DNA of 64,000 bases from Psychrobacillus sp042944905 (lineage in GTDB: Bacteria > Bacillota > Bacilli > Bacillales_A > Planococcaceae): the NCBI RefSeq assembly GCF_042944905.1, contig NZ_CP168496.1:930001-994000 (forward strand), given 5' to 3'. Below the pieces are notes generated by a model that was given only the letters and a program-made list of their open reading frames with translations, did no database searches and had not been told where the DNA came from. Below, piece after piece: positions 24,617-32,746 of this stretch. Position 1 is the stretch's first letter. Every line of letters begins with the position of its first letter. The translations under genes and the position numbers were made by a program.

Positions 24617-25949
24617 TACGAAAATACACCTATTTTCAACATTTCTTACTCTACTTATTTTAAGTATGATGAATATAGGTGTTTATTTTATTTTTGAAAA
24701 AATGGCTTATGATACAGAATATAACCAGCTTAACATGGAAGCTGATGAGTTGATTAAGGCATTAAGTAAAATGGAAGTGGAGGACGATGCTGCAACCATT
24801 TTACGGACTTTCATTCCTTCTAAAGGTGCTATTCGTGTGAATGATAGTAAAGGAGAAATGAAATTGTTTGTTCAATCGGTGAATAATGTGAATAATTATC
24901 AACCGAAGTTTAAAGCTGGCGAGCGATATTCAATTGGCACTTTTCAAGGAATACCTATTTTATCTATTAGCAAGCCGGTTATATGGGCGGACGGGGAAGT
25001 TAAAGAAGTTCAGACAATGAAACTACTAGTAGAAGTGAATAAAAATCTAGATTTTCTGCAACTCATATTAGTAGGGGTTACATTAGCAGGTATGCTCCTT
25101 ATGGCAATTTCTAGTATTATGCTTGGTAAAATTATAACTGGTCCAATAAAAAAGTTAATAAATACGATGTCACAAAGTAGAGTGTCTGGGAAATATAAAA
25201 AAATCTCAGTTCCAGCAAACGGAAAAGATGAAATGGCGCAAATGGGGATTTCATTTAATGAAATGATGGAACAACTGGAACTAAACTATAACAAACAAGA
25301 ACAGTTTGTTTCGGATGCTTCCCACGAATTAAAAACGCCATTAACCGTTATTGAGAGCTATGCAAAATTACTATCTCGACACGGCTTTCGTAATGCGGAG
25401 ATAGCAAATGAATCTGTTCAAGCAATTATTAGTGAAACAAGTAGGATGAAAGAAATGATTTCACAAATGCTTTTATTAGCTAAGAGTAATGAGCAATTAG
25501 TTCGTTCTACTGAAGTGGTAGATGTTTTTGAACTCGTCGAAACTACGTTACAGTCTATGCGCACTGCATATAATAGGAAGTTTTTATTGAAAGGCGAAGG
25601 TCCCATCCATGCAAACACAGATTTAGAACAATTAAGACAATTGCTTTTCATCCTATTAGATAATGCTCGGAAGTATAGTGAAAAAGAAATTAAAACGACT
25701 ATTTTAAAGAATGAGCAGGGAACAAAAATATCTATTATGGATTATGGAAATGGAATTCCTAAAAAAGATTTGGAGCATATTTACAACCGTTTTTACCGAG
25801 TAGATGAAGACCGAAATAGGAAAACTGGCGGGACTGGTCTTGGTATGGCAATTGCTAAAGACATAGCAGCTCGAATTTCTGTTGAACTCAGTATTGAAAG
25901 TGTTGTAGGTTTTGGTACAACTATTCACATTTTAATTCCGAAAGATTAA
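24606..25949 (+). CDS. Sensor histidine kinase (YkoH/ArlS-like)
   Basis: 447 residues. Two membrane helices (~9-31 and ~150-172) bracket an extracytoplasmic domain of about 120 residues; a HAMP region (~173-228), HisKA with phospho-accepting His240 in DASHELKTPLT, and HATPase_c with LLDNARKYS, GNGIP and TGGTGLGMAIAK follow. Autophosphorylates and donates phosphate to the partner regulator encoded 11 bases overlapping upstream. The nearest pattern is ArlS/YkoH. Complete, with all boxes intact. Confidence 0.93.
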   Translation: MRLNTKIHLFSTFLTLLILSMMNIGVYFIFEKMAYDTEYNQLNMEADELIKALSKMEVEDDAATILRTFIPSKGAIRVNDSKGEMKLFVQSVNNVNNYQPKFKAGERYSIGTFQGIPILSISKPVIWADGEVKEVQTMKLLVEVNKNLDFLQLILVGVTLAGMLLMAISSIMLGKIITGPIKKLINTMSQSRVSGKYKKISVPANGKDEMAQMGISFNEMMEQLELNYNKQEQFVSDASHELKTPLTVIESYAKLLSRHGFRNAEIANESVQAIISETSRMKEMISQMLLLAKSNEQLVRSTEVVDVFELVETTLQSMRTAYNRKFLLKGEGPIHANTDLEQLRQLLFILLDNARKYSEKEIKTTILKNEQGTKISIMDYGNGIPKKDLEHIYNRFYRVDEDRNRKTGGTGLGMAIAKDIAARISVELSIESVVGFGTTIHILIPKD

Positions 25950-26007
25950 ATTCTCAGCAATTTTTAATGTTGATGAAGTATGATATTTTGGAGGAGGGAA
26001 AGCGTGA

Positions 26008-27111
26008 ATGAAGTTTATCAAAACAAAAGGATTTCTATCCGTTTTTATTACGATAATAGTGGCTTTTGGGATAGGAATTCTACTGAATATCACACATAAT
26101 AAACAGTCGATATCTGAAAATGAAATCCGCTCCCAACTCGAGCAAATGTATGATGCAGAAGTTGCTGGTGTAACGATGAATCAAGATATTTACAAGGCGG
26201 TTATTACAAAAAGTGGCGTTTTTTATTTGGTAGAAATGAATGCAGTCACCGGTGATGTATATTCCCTTGAAAAAACGAATGAATTTGCCATTGATCAACA
26301 AAGCGATGTAAGTAAAGATTCGGCTGAGGGTGTGGAGGAAAATACACTGGAAATTCTAGAACAACCTTTACTGGAAAGCAGCGATGAAACCAACTCCACG
26401 GCAAAGGTAGAAACAGTAAAGCTTCCTACGAAAATTGTTATCACCAAAAAATACCAAAATGAAATTATGAAATCAGAAATAACCCAACCACAAAAATCAG
26501 TTGTAATGATTGCTCCAAAAGGTTTGAAATCTATACAGACAAAAGTGGAAGAAAAAGCAACTGAAGAAAAGCAGTTTAAAGAAGAAAAACCAAATAAAGC
26601 AGTTATAAAAGATGTTTTAAAGTCAGAGTCATCTAAAACAGACGAAACAAAAGTAGAAAAAGATGACGTGTCAAACCTGGAACAAACAAAAACAGAAGTT
26701 GCTAAAACGGAAATAGTGAAGGAAGAATCCGCACTATTAGAAACTCCCAAAACAGAGGACGCAAAGGCAGAAGAACAACAAACATCACCTATCAAATCTT
26801 TAATGATTCAATCGGATGCAAAGAAACCAGATGCGGACTCGAAAAAACCAGATACTGATTCGAAGAATGATAAGGCACCAACCGTTCTGATCTCAGAAGA
26901 ACAAGCGATTAAAACTGCTCAACAACAGATTAAAGGTACCGTTGAAAGTAATTCATTTGTTAAAACAAATGAAGGTGGTTACTATTTAATTGTAATGAAA
27001 GCATCCTTATCGGATAGTGAATCAAAAGAAGGCACTAAAACAAAACAAAGTAAAGCGACGATTCAAGTACATGCTATTTCGGGTAAAATACTTTCAGTTA
27101 CATGGGAATAA
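26008..27111 (+). CDS. Membrane-anchored PepSY-domain protein (YkoI-like)
   Basis: 367 residues. One N-terminal membrane helix (~9-27) places the rest outside. A first PepSY-like unit at ~37-90 (SENEIRSQLEQMYDAEV ... AVTGDVYSLE) and a second at ~295-367 (ISEEQAIKTAQQQIKG ... VHAISGKILSV) flank about 200 residues rich in Lys, Glu, Thr and Ser, likely an extended linker, with a KKPDADS/KKPDTDS mini-repeat. PepSY domains are proposed to inhibit or sense peptidases. It sits 58 bases after the kinase gene with GGAGGAGGG, so it probably belongs to the same operon and may be the sensory accessory. Confidence 0.82.
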   Translation: MKFIKTKGFLSVFITIIVAFGIGILLNITHNKQSISENEIRSQLEQMYDAEVAGVTMNQDIYKAVITKSGVFYLVEMNAVTGDVYSLEKTNEFAIDQQSDVSKDSAEGVEENTLEILEQPLLESSDETNSTAKVETVKLPTKIVITKKYQNEIMKSEITQPQKSVVMIAPKGLKSIQTKVEEKATEEKQFKEEKPNKAVIKDVLKSESSKTDETKVEKDDVSNLEQTKTEVAKTEIVKEESALLETPKTEDAKAEEQQTSPIKSLMIQSDAKKPDADSKKPDTDSKNDKAPTVLISEEQAIKTAQQQIKGTVESNSFVKTNEGGYYLIVMKASLSDSESKEGTKTKQSKATIQVHAISGKILSVTWE

Positions 27112-27366
27112 AAAACTCTCATCAAATTCTAATAAAACTCTATCTGTATTCTCATTTAAGTGATTTACTATTAGATTAACAAGTAAATAGTTTATAAAGT
27201 TGATGAACGAGCTTAGAAGGAAGCAAGTTCAGAAAACATTTGAATAATAATAGGGGAATTAATCAACGGGGATTAAAGCGATAACAACAAAGCGAAGTAG
27301 ACGAAAGATTATTACGGCGATTTAAATAAAACCATTCCCTTGAGCGATAACAAGGAAGTGAAGTAT

Positions 27367-27414
27367 AAAACACCTTACTCTACCATTCCCCGTAGAATAA
27401 GGTGTTTTTTTATA
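27367..27414 (+). terminator. Strong intrinsic terminator
   Basis: AAAACACCTTA...TAAGGTGTTTT stem with inner TCTAC/GTAGA pairing and a T-run. It is 255 bases after the PepSY gene, so it may end either that transcript or a separate small RNA. Confidence 0.88.
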
Positions 27415-27420
27415 GATCTT

Positions 27421-27473
27421 ATTATTACAAATTCGTTACGGGTGCCTGGCACCCGTAACAAATTTGTAATAAT
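27421..27473. repeat. REP-like palindrome, copy 6
   Basis: 26-base arms around a central T at 27447, 25 of 26 paired, so the most complete copy here. Located between convergent transcripts. No further copy is seen from here to the window end. Confidence 0.93.
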
Positions 27474-27476
27474 AAA

Positions 27477-27522
27477 AAACACTGCGCTGCCATTAATCAT
27501 TAACGGCCGTGCAGTGTTTCTG
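27477..27522 (-). terminator. Terminator of proline dehydrogenase gene
   Basis: AAACACTGC and GCAGTGTTT arms directly beyond the stop codon at 27525, with an A-rich plus strand giving a T-run on the minus strand. Confidence 0.85.
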
Positions 27523-27524
27523 TT

Positions 27525-28505
27525 TTATCGTTTATTTTTACTTTTTTTTGTTATTCTTCCAAGTGCGAATGCGCCAGCAGCGATTCCGAGTAGAGTATTT
27601 GTGTTTTTATTGAATACTTGTTTAACGACAAGATTCAAGTTTTGTGGACGCTCTGCAAGACGGCGCATGAAGTATCCGTACCAATCTTTACCAAATGGTA
27701 CGTACGTACAGAAGTTATAGCCTTCTTTTGCAAGTTGTAGTTGCATGTCTGTACGGAATCCGTAAAGCATTTGGAATTCAAATTTATCGTTTGGAATATT
27801 GTTATCTTTAATAAATTGCTTAACATGGTTAATCACATTGTGATCATGTGTCGCGATAGAAGTGAATTTACCGTTTAGTAAATGCCATTCGATTAATTCT
27901 ACATAGTTTTTGTCGATTTCCTCTTTCGTTTGGTATGCATATTCTAAAGGTTCTTTGTAAGCTCCTTTTACGATACGTAGACGGAAGTTTTTATACTTTT
28001 GAATATCTTCTTCTGCACGATAAAAATAAGCTTGGATTACGGTTCCAACATTATCATAGTCTTTGGAAAGTTCGTCCAAAATATCAAAAGAAGGTTGTAA
28101 GTGTTTGTTTGATTCCATATCAATATTGATGAATGTACCATATTTATGTGCAATAGCTACGATTTCTTTTAAGTTTTCTAATGCAAAATCATAGTCAATA
28201 TCTAGACCAAGTTGGGATGGCTTCAACGAAATATGAGCATCTACTTGGTTTTCTTCAATTGCTTCGATTACAGCGATGATTTGATTTTTAGCTTCTAAAG
28301 CTTCTTCTTTTTCGAAAACAAATTCCCCTAAATTATCAACTGTACATGATATCCCTACAGCATTTAATTTCTTAATACTTTCGATTGTTTCTTTAATATC
28401 AGTTCCAGCTACTACATGTTGTGCACCCATTTTTAAACCATATCTTTTTGCTGCACTATTTAATAGTTGGTTTTCGGATAATGTCATAAAAATATCTTTT
28501 AACAT
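27525..28505 (-). CDS. putB: Proline dehydrogenase
   Basis: 326 residues. Monofunctional FAD proline dehydrogenase (PutB/FadM type, about 300 residues) with a beta/alpha-barrel: HISLKPSQLGL, RIVKGAYKEP, ATHDHNV, FEFQMLYGFR and the FAD/proline-binding C-terminal block YGYFMRRLAERPQN. Oxidises proline to pyrroline-5-carboxylate, passing electrons to the membrane quinone pool. No P5C dehydrogenase gene is adjacent. A 20-residue basic tail after the barrel may contact the membrane. Preceded by an extended -10 promoter on the minus strand. Confidence 0.94.
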   Translation of the reverse strand: MLKDIFMTLSENQLLNSAAKRYGLKMGAQHVVAGTDIKETIESIKKLNAVGISCTVDNLGEFVFEKEEALEAKNQIIAVIEAIEENQVDAHISLKPSQLGLDIDYDFALENLKEIVAIAHKYGTFINIDMESNKHLQPSFDILDELSKDYDNVGTVIQAYFYRAEEDIQKYKNFRLRIVKGAYKEPLEYAYQTKEEIDKNYVELIEWHLLNGKFTSIATHDHNVINHVKQFIKDNNIPNDKFEFQMLYGFRTDMQLQLAKEGYNFCTYVPFGKDWYGYFMRRLAERPQNLNLVVKQVFNKNTNTLLGIAAGAFALGRITKKSKNKR

Positions 28506-28537
28506 TGTGATGCTCCCATCTCTTTTTTGAATACCTT

Positions 28538-28546
28538 ATTATATCA
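28538..28546 (-). promoter_or_regulatory. Extended -10 promoter of proline dehydrogenase gene
   Basis: On the minus strand TGATATAAT (TGn plus TATAAT), 30-odd bases before the start codon; no good -35 box is visible, as is usual for extended -10 promoters. Confidence 0.55.
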
Positions 28547-28619
28547 TAAAAATACCGAGGTAATCATTTGTTAACATTGAAAATGTCATATAAAACTAGC
28601 TTATGGATGAAAAGAAACG

Positions 28620-28786
28620 TTCCTGTCTAAAGCTGTCTTAAAATCATTATTATCTAAATGTGCACTTCTATAAGCACCTACCTAGATGCTATCCGCGCCA
28701 GTAGAGCTGACTAGGTCCCCAGGAAAACTACTTGAAGCTTCAGTATAGTAAATCGATAAAAACCCACCTTGTTAGGTACTAACCAG
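28620..28786. other. GC-richer structured stretch of unknown nature
   Basis: Between proline dehydrogenase and the racemase gene lies about 150 bases with higher GC than its surroundings. ACCTAG (near 28679) can pair with CTAGGT (near 28709), CTTGAAGCTTCAG is nearly self-complementary, and ACCTTGTTAGGT lies at the right end. It does not match tRNA, T-box or a riboswitch that I recognise. It may be a repeat remnant or a structured leader on the minus strand. Confidence 0.4.
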
Positions 28787-29899
28787 TCATTCAGATTTAA
28801 AATGAAATTGATCCACCGTATAGCGATCCATGGCTTCTATATTTGGCTCATATCCAATGCCATATGCTTTTGGGACGGTAATATAGCCATCTTCAGCAAC
28901 TACTTCTGGTGTAATCACGTCTTCTTCCCAATAACGCGAAGAGCTTGCAGTATCTCCAGGTAGAATAAAATTTGGCAAAGTTGTGAGTGCTACATTATGG
29001 GCACGTCCGATTCCAGATTCTAGCATTCCTCCACACCAAACAGGAATGCCGTTTGCCATACAAAAGTCATGAATTTTTTTCGATTCGGTTAAACCGCCAA
29101 CACGTCCAATTTTAATATTAATAATTTTGGTGCTACCAAGTTCAAATGCTTTTCGGGTATCTTCTAATGAGTGAATACTTTCATCTAAACAAATCGGTGT
29201 TTTCAATTCTTTTTGCAGTTTTGCATGATCGATAATATCGTCCGAAGCAAGCGGCTGCTCAATCATTGTTAAATTAAATTCATCCAGCTGTTTTAACAAT
29301 TCAATATCATTTAATGTATACGCAGAATTAGCATCTGCCATAAGCGGAACATCCGGAAAAGCCTCGCGTAGTGCACGAAGAATCTCCACATCATGTCCAG
29401 GTTTAATTTTTACTTTCATTCGTTTATAGCCTTCTGCTACATAGCCACGTACTAATTTTATTAACTCAGCAGCACTTTTTTGGATACCTATACTAATTCC
29501 AACTTCAATTTTTTCAGCGGTGCCTCCAAGTGCTTCTGCAAGTGTTAGCTTATTTCGTTTCGCATACAAGTCCCAAATAGCACCTTCGACTGCTGCTTTT
29601 GCCATATTATTTTTGCGAAGAGGAGCAAATAGTTCGCTTACTTCATCTGGATGGTTAAAACCTCTGTCCAATACGAGTGGAATTAAAAAGTCTCTAATTA
29701 TATGTAAGTTCGTTTCTAGTGTTTCTTCGCTGTACCATGGGGATTGAAATGCAGTTGATTCGCCCCACCCCGTATTTCCTAATTCGTCTGTTGCTTCTAA
29801 TAATAGAAATTCTTTTACTTGGAAAGTACCGAAGCTTGTAGAGAAAGGGGATTTCATTGTCATGTTCATTTTGCGTATATTCATTTCTTTGATTAACAT
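28787..29899 (-). CDS. N-acyl(succinyl)amino acid racemase / o-succinylbenzoate synthase, enolase superfamily
   Basis: 370 residues, ATG at 29899 after AAAGGAGTAG. Muconate-lactonising subgroup with all catalytic residues: KxK at Lys162/Lys164, metal ligands Asp189, Glu214 and Asp239, and opposite-face Lys263 in NIKIGRVGG; these numbers coincide with those of characterised N-acylamino acid racemases. Such proteins do NSAR, OSBS or both. No men genes are near; instead a GNAT acyltransferase and M20 hydrolase are in the same operon, the arrangement of the Geobacillus N-succinylamino acid racemase pathway. So racemisation of N-succinyl amino acids is the likelier job. Confidence 0.9.
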   Translation of the reverse strand: MLIKEMNIRKMNMTMKSPFSTSFGTFQVKEFLLLEATDELGNTGWGESTAFQSPWYSEETLETNLHIIRDFLIPLVLDRGFNHPDEVSELFAPLRKNNMAKAAVEGAIWDLYAKRNKLTLAEALGGTAEKIEVGISIGIQKSAAELIKLVRGYVAEGYKRMKVKIKPGHDVEILRALREAFPDVPLMADANSAYTLNDIELLKQLDEFNLTMIEQPLASDDIIDHAKLQKELKTPICLDESIHSLEDTRKAFELGSTKIINIKIGRVGGLTESKKIHDFCMANGIPVWCGGMLESGIGRAHNVALTTLPNFILPGDTASSSRYWEEDVITPEVVAEDGYITVPKAYGIGYEPNIEAMDRYTVDQFHFKSE

Positions 29900-29911
29900 G
29901 TGACTACTCCT

Positions 29912-30727
29912 TTAATGGAATGGTATTGTTGACTTTTTAACAAACTGATAATAGCTAACTGGTTCAACAGTTTTTCGTACAGATACTAACGCATAGCCTG
30001 CTGTGAATAGTTGTTGCATAATTTTTCTTGTTTGCAAGCGCCAGTTTAATGCTAGTTCAGGATCCACCGTCTTTATTTCTTGAATGTGGCGAGGGATTGG
30101 TAATTCATACCCTTCTTGTATTGGTTCGAATAAAAAAGGTTCGACTAACATTGGTTGATTATGCTTCGAAACTATAATTTGAAAGGGCTGTTCATAGATT
30201 AGATTCACTGGCATCCATTTATCTTCTACACGTTTACTCGTAATTCGCCATTCTATTTGTAAACGGTCTGTAGGTAAGCCTGCGTTAAGGCCGCCCTCCA
30301 TTTCACCATAACAGTTTTCAATATACGTGTCGACAATTCCATATAGTTTCGAAACATTTAAATACGCATTCCTACTCTCTAACGGATCAAAGGTCCAAGT
30401 GATCAGCTTGTATCCCATATCTTTTGCGATAATAAGTTGCTTATCTTTTAACTTTTTACCAATACCACGCAGCTGATAAGCTGGATGAACACCTAACATA
30501 TGCGAGCATAGATAAACTTCATCATTTTTAAACCCAGCGAATCCATAGGAGAAACCAACTAATTTTTTCATGTCAAATGCACCAATTATAAGTCCGCCAT
30601 TTTTTACAGCAGTAAGTGTTTGATGTACTGGAATGGAGCCCATACCCCAAACTGTTTCCTCTAATTGTTGGACAAGACGCATTTCTTCCGTTGATTTTAA
30701 TACACGAATAGCTATGGTATCACTCAA
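29912..30727 (-). CDS. GNAT-family N-acyltransferase (probable D-amino-acid N-succinyltransferase)
   Basis: 271 residues from a TTG at 30727, nine bases after AAGGAA and overlapping the M20 stop codon by 8 bases; a GTG at 30736 touches that ribosome site and is less likely. The N-terminal half is a GNAT fold (LVGFSYGFAG, LGVHPAYQLRGIGKKLKDKQ with the acyl-CoA loop, ITWTFDPLESRNAYLN); the C-terminal ~120 residues are an extension typical of this NSAR-linked family. Inferred reaction: succinyl-CoA plus D-amino acid to N-succinyl-D-amino acid. Gene neighbours make this assignment; the sequence alone shows only GNAT. Confidence 0.82.
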   Translation of the reverse strand: MSDTIAIRVLKSTEEMRLVQQLEETVWGMGSIPVHQTLTAVKNGGLIIGAFDMKKLVGFSYGFAGFKNDEVYLCSHMLGVHPAYQLRGIGKKLKDKQLIIAKDMGYKLITWTFDPLESRNAYLNVSKLYGIVDTYIENCYGEMEGGLNAGLPTDRLQIEWRITSKRVEDKWMPVNLIYEQPFQIIVSKHNQPMLVEPFLFEPIQEGYELPIPRHIQEIKTVDPELALNWRLQTRKIMQQLFTAGYALVSVRKTVEPVSYYQFVKKSTIPFH

Positions 30728-31856
30728 CAGATTCACTTCCTTGAAAAGTAACCATTACGGTACGGGCAAGAATTTCAATACCAGTTAATATACTTTCATG
30801 CTTAAATTTCATATTTGGATGATGCAACCCCGGTGTTAAATCGCAGCCTAGTCCGAGCATGGTTGCTTTAATAGCGGGCCTATTTAATGTGTAAAAATGA
30901 AAATCTTCTCCGCCTGGGGTAATAATAGGAGGAATGTAATAGTCTATTCCGATTGTCTCAATTATTGCTTCTTTCATGAATTTCACTGCTCTTTGATGGA
31001 CTTGCGCAGCAACTATTTCCGTTTCAATATGAAAATCAATTGTAATATTGTTTAGAAGCGCAACAGATCGAATGGCATGTTCTACTTTACCCATCAACTC
31101 ATTCATGGCAGCATTCGATTGCGCTCGAATGTCGATACTAAACTCTGCATTTCCAGGTATAATATTTGCGGAATCTCCACCAGCAAGAAATCTTGTTAGT
31201 TTTGCCGAATAAGACATCATTGGATCCAAATAAATTGCTTGAATTGCTTGCACTAATTGTGCGCCAACCTCGATAGCATTTACGCCAAGATGTGGCCTTG
31301 CACCATGTGCCTCCACGCCGTGAATCTTACCACTCACTAGTTTTCCTGCTCCGTGTATAATTGCAGGGGAGCAATAGCCATTTCTTAACTCTTGAATCGG
31401 CCGGAGATGAACACCATACAAATAGTCCATATCATCTACTAAACCTTTTTCCACGTAAGAAAGTGCCCCTTGTCCTTTTTCTTCCGCGGGTTGAAATAAA
31501 ACTTTCAAAGTTCCTTTTTGAGGAACACCCAGTTGCTTCAATAAAAGAAGGGTACCTATTGCCATTGTCATATGTGCATCATGTCCACACGAATGATTCG
31601 CTTTAAATTCACCATCAACTTCTTGCCATAGTGCATCCATATCCGTTCGAAGTCCAACACAAGGCTTCCCACTTCCGATTGTAACGACTAATCCAGTAGT
31701 ATCATCGAAAGTCTTTACATCAAACCCTTCACTTGTTAACAATTCTTTCAAGTACTTTGTTGTTTCAACTTCTTCCCAGCTTATTTCGGGATAACTATGA
31801 AGATGCTCAAAAACTGCTTCCACAATAGGTTTTATTTCTGTTAATGCATCTTTCAT
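30720..31856 (-). CDS. M20-family N-acyl-L-amino acid amidohydrolase
   Basis: 378 residues, ATG at 31856 after GGAGGAAG. Metal-binding motifs of the M20D aminoacylase/carboxypeptidase group: GLRTDMDAL, HSCGHDAHM, PAEEKGQG, HGVEAHGARPH in the lid domain, and PGGEDFHFY at the C-terminal end. It is the first gene of the three-gene operon with the acyltransferase and racemase. In the known pathway this hydrolase is L-specific and releases the free L-amino acid, which makes D-to-L conversion irreversible. N-acetyldiaminopimelate deacetylase is a related alternative, less supported here. Confidence 0.88.
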   Translation of the reverse strand: MKDALTEIKPIVEAVFEHLHSYPEISWEEVETTKYLKELLTSEGFDVKTFDDTTGLVVTIGSGKPCVGLRTDMDALWQEVDGEFKANHSCGHDAHMTMAIGTLLLLKQLGVPQKGTLKVLFQPAEEKGQGALSYVEKGLVDDMDYLYGVHLRPIQELRNGYCSPAIIHGAGKLVSGKIHGVEAHGARPHLGVNAIEVGAQLVQAIQAIYLDPMMSYSAKLTRFLAGGDSANIIPGNAEFSIDIRAQSNAAMNELMGKVEHAIRSVALLNNITIDFHIETEIVAAQVHQRAVKFMKEAIIETIGIDYYIPPIITPGGEDFHFYTLNRPAIKATMLGLGCDLTPGLHHPNMKFKHESILTGIEILARTVMVTFQGSESVE

Positions 31857-32025
31857 CTTCTTTCTTCTTCCTCCTCCAATTGTAAATTACTTGAATTACT
31901 TAAATATAATGCTTACTTTTTTGTTGGTATCCTATTTTTTGTTAAGTGATAACGAACATCTCAATTTATCATAATATTCGGCGGAATACAATGAAAGGGG
32001 AAAAGCTAAGGTCTATTATTCCATA

Positions 32026-32048
32026 AAAAAACCCACAAAAGTGGGGTT
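32026..32048 (-). terminator. Terminator of the small acidic protein gene
   Basis: On the minus strand, CCCCAC-TTTT-GTGGG followed by a T-run, directly after the stop codon of the 55-residue gene. Confidence 0.8.
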
Positions 32049-32214
32049 ACTGAGAAGTAGGAGGAATATTTTCTGATTCAGTAGAAACTTCCTTTACTTC
32101 CTCCTCTTCTAGAATTGGTGCAGGACCTCCTTCTCCAATCATATTGAGGGAAGCGATTAAATCTAAATTCTTTCTCATGGCCATTTCTTCTGGATCAACA
32201 GGATTTGAATGCAC
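32047..32214 (-). CDS. Small acidic protein, 55 residues, unknown function
   Basis: A GTG start at 32214 lies eight bases after AAGGAG on the minus strand and opens a 55-codon frame that ends in a terminator. The product is acidic and Pro/Ser-rich at its end, with a helical middle (MAMRKNLDLIASLNMIG) and an EEEEVKEV run; no signal peptide or membrane helix. The ATG inside the ribosome site opens a different frame that stops after 15 codons. The clean start, stop and terminator make it a real gene, probably monocistronic. Family not recognised. Confidence 0.65.
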   Translation of the reverse strand: MHSNPVDPEEMAMRKNLDLIASLNMIGEGGPAPILEEEEVKEVSTESENIPPTSQ

Positions 32215-32431
32215 AAAATCATCTCCTTAACTATTCATCTATAAAAAGTTATTTATGGAAGCACTGGAATGCGAAAATAAAATTTTGGGTATATAAAGTG
32301 CTCTAAAAGTGAATTTTGGACAGCAAATGCCTTTCAAAATGCTATTATGCTAATTTACGATGAATTCTGACAGTTGAGTTAACTTGGGAACTATTTACAA
32401 TAGTATTTATAAATGAATGGAGGAATGTAGT

Positions 32432-32617
32432 ATGAAACTAAAGTATTTTGTAGAAGTAATGGGTCAAAGTTTACAAAAAGTAGAGGAATCTGTAGAACAT
32501 ATGGAGATGCATACTATTGTAACTAAAACGGAACAACATCAAATCATGCAAGCATTACTCGAATTAAGTGAACGAATAAAGTGGATTGAAACATACATGG
32601 TGAATAGGAACTATTAA
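32432..32617 (+). CDS. Small helical protein, 61 residues, unknown function
   Basis: ATG at 32432 with GGAGG eight bases upstream. The product is almost wholly helical and amphipathic, with heptad-like spacing (VEESVEHMEMHTIVTKTEQHQIMQ shortened here to VEESVEH and QALLELSERIKWIE), so it may form a coiled coil. No membrane segment. Not linked to a neighbour by operon structure. Function not recognised; possibly a sporulation or regulatory small protein, without direct support. Confidence 0.6.
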   Translation: MKLKYFVEVMGQSLQKVEESVEHMEMHTIVTKTEQHQIMQALLELSERIKWIETYMVNRNY

Positions 32618-32746
32618 GAGCCTATTCAAGTTGAAATGATAACATCAACATAGTATATGCAATGCCACGACTGTTGATTATCATATTTTTCCCAACTAAT
32701 ACATTTAGGTTGATATACGATTAGTTTTTCTTCTCACTGTAGATAT

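Larger units (their letters stand above)
27112..27524. other. 413-base intergenic region: possible small RNA, terminators and palindrome
   Basis: Reading left to right: AT-rich leader; a segment whose AGGGGAAT (27252-27259) can pair with ATTCCCT (27334-27340) and which holds smaller stems (TTAATC/GATTAA, CCTTG/CAAGG); a strong terminator (27367-27412); palindrome copy 6; and the proline dehydrogenase terminator. The structured segment ending in a terminator may be an unannotated small RNA. Confidence 0.45.

Noticed and set aside
26295..26795. 166-codon Ser/Val-rich minus-strand frame
   Set aside because: It is the antisense image of the Lys/Glu/Thr-rich linker of the PepSY protein and has no ribosome site.
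4331..27453. Sigma-54 (-24/-12) promoters, since the palindrome core contains TGGCAC
   Set aside because: No TTGC element follows at the required five-base distance in any copy; the motif is explained by the symmetric core GGTGCC-W-GGCACC.
27340..27720. 126-codon plus-strand frame opposite proline dehydrogenase
   Set aside because: It crosses a terminator, a palindrome and the antisense strand of a well supported gene; it is a shadow frame.
28620..28786. tRNA or T-box leader
   Set aside because: No cloverleaf, no GGTTCRA arm and no AGGGTGGNACCGCG box on either strand.
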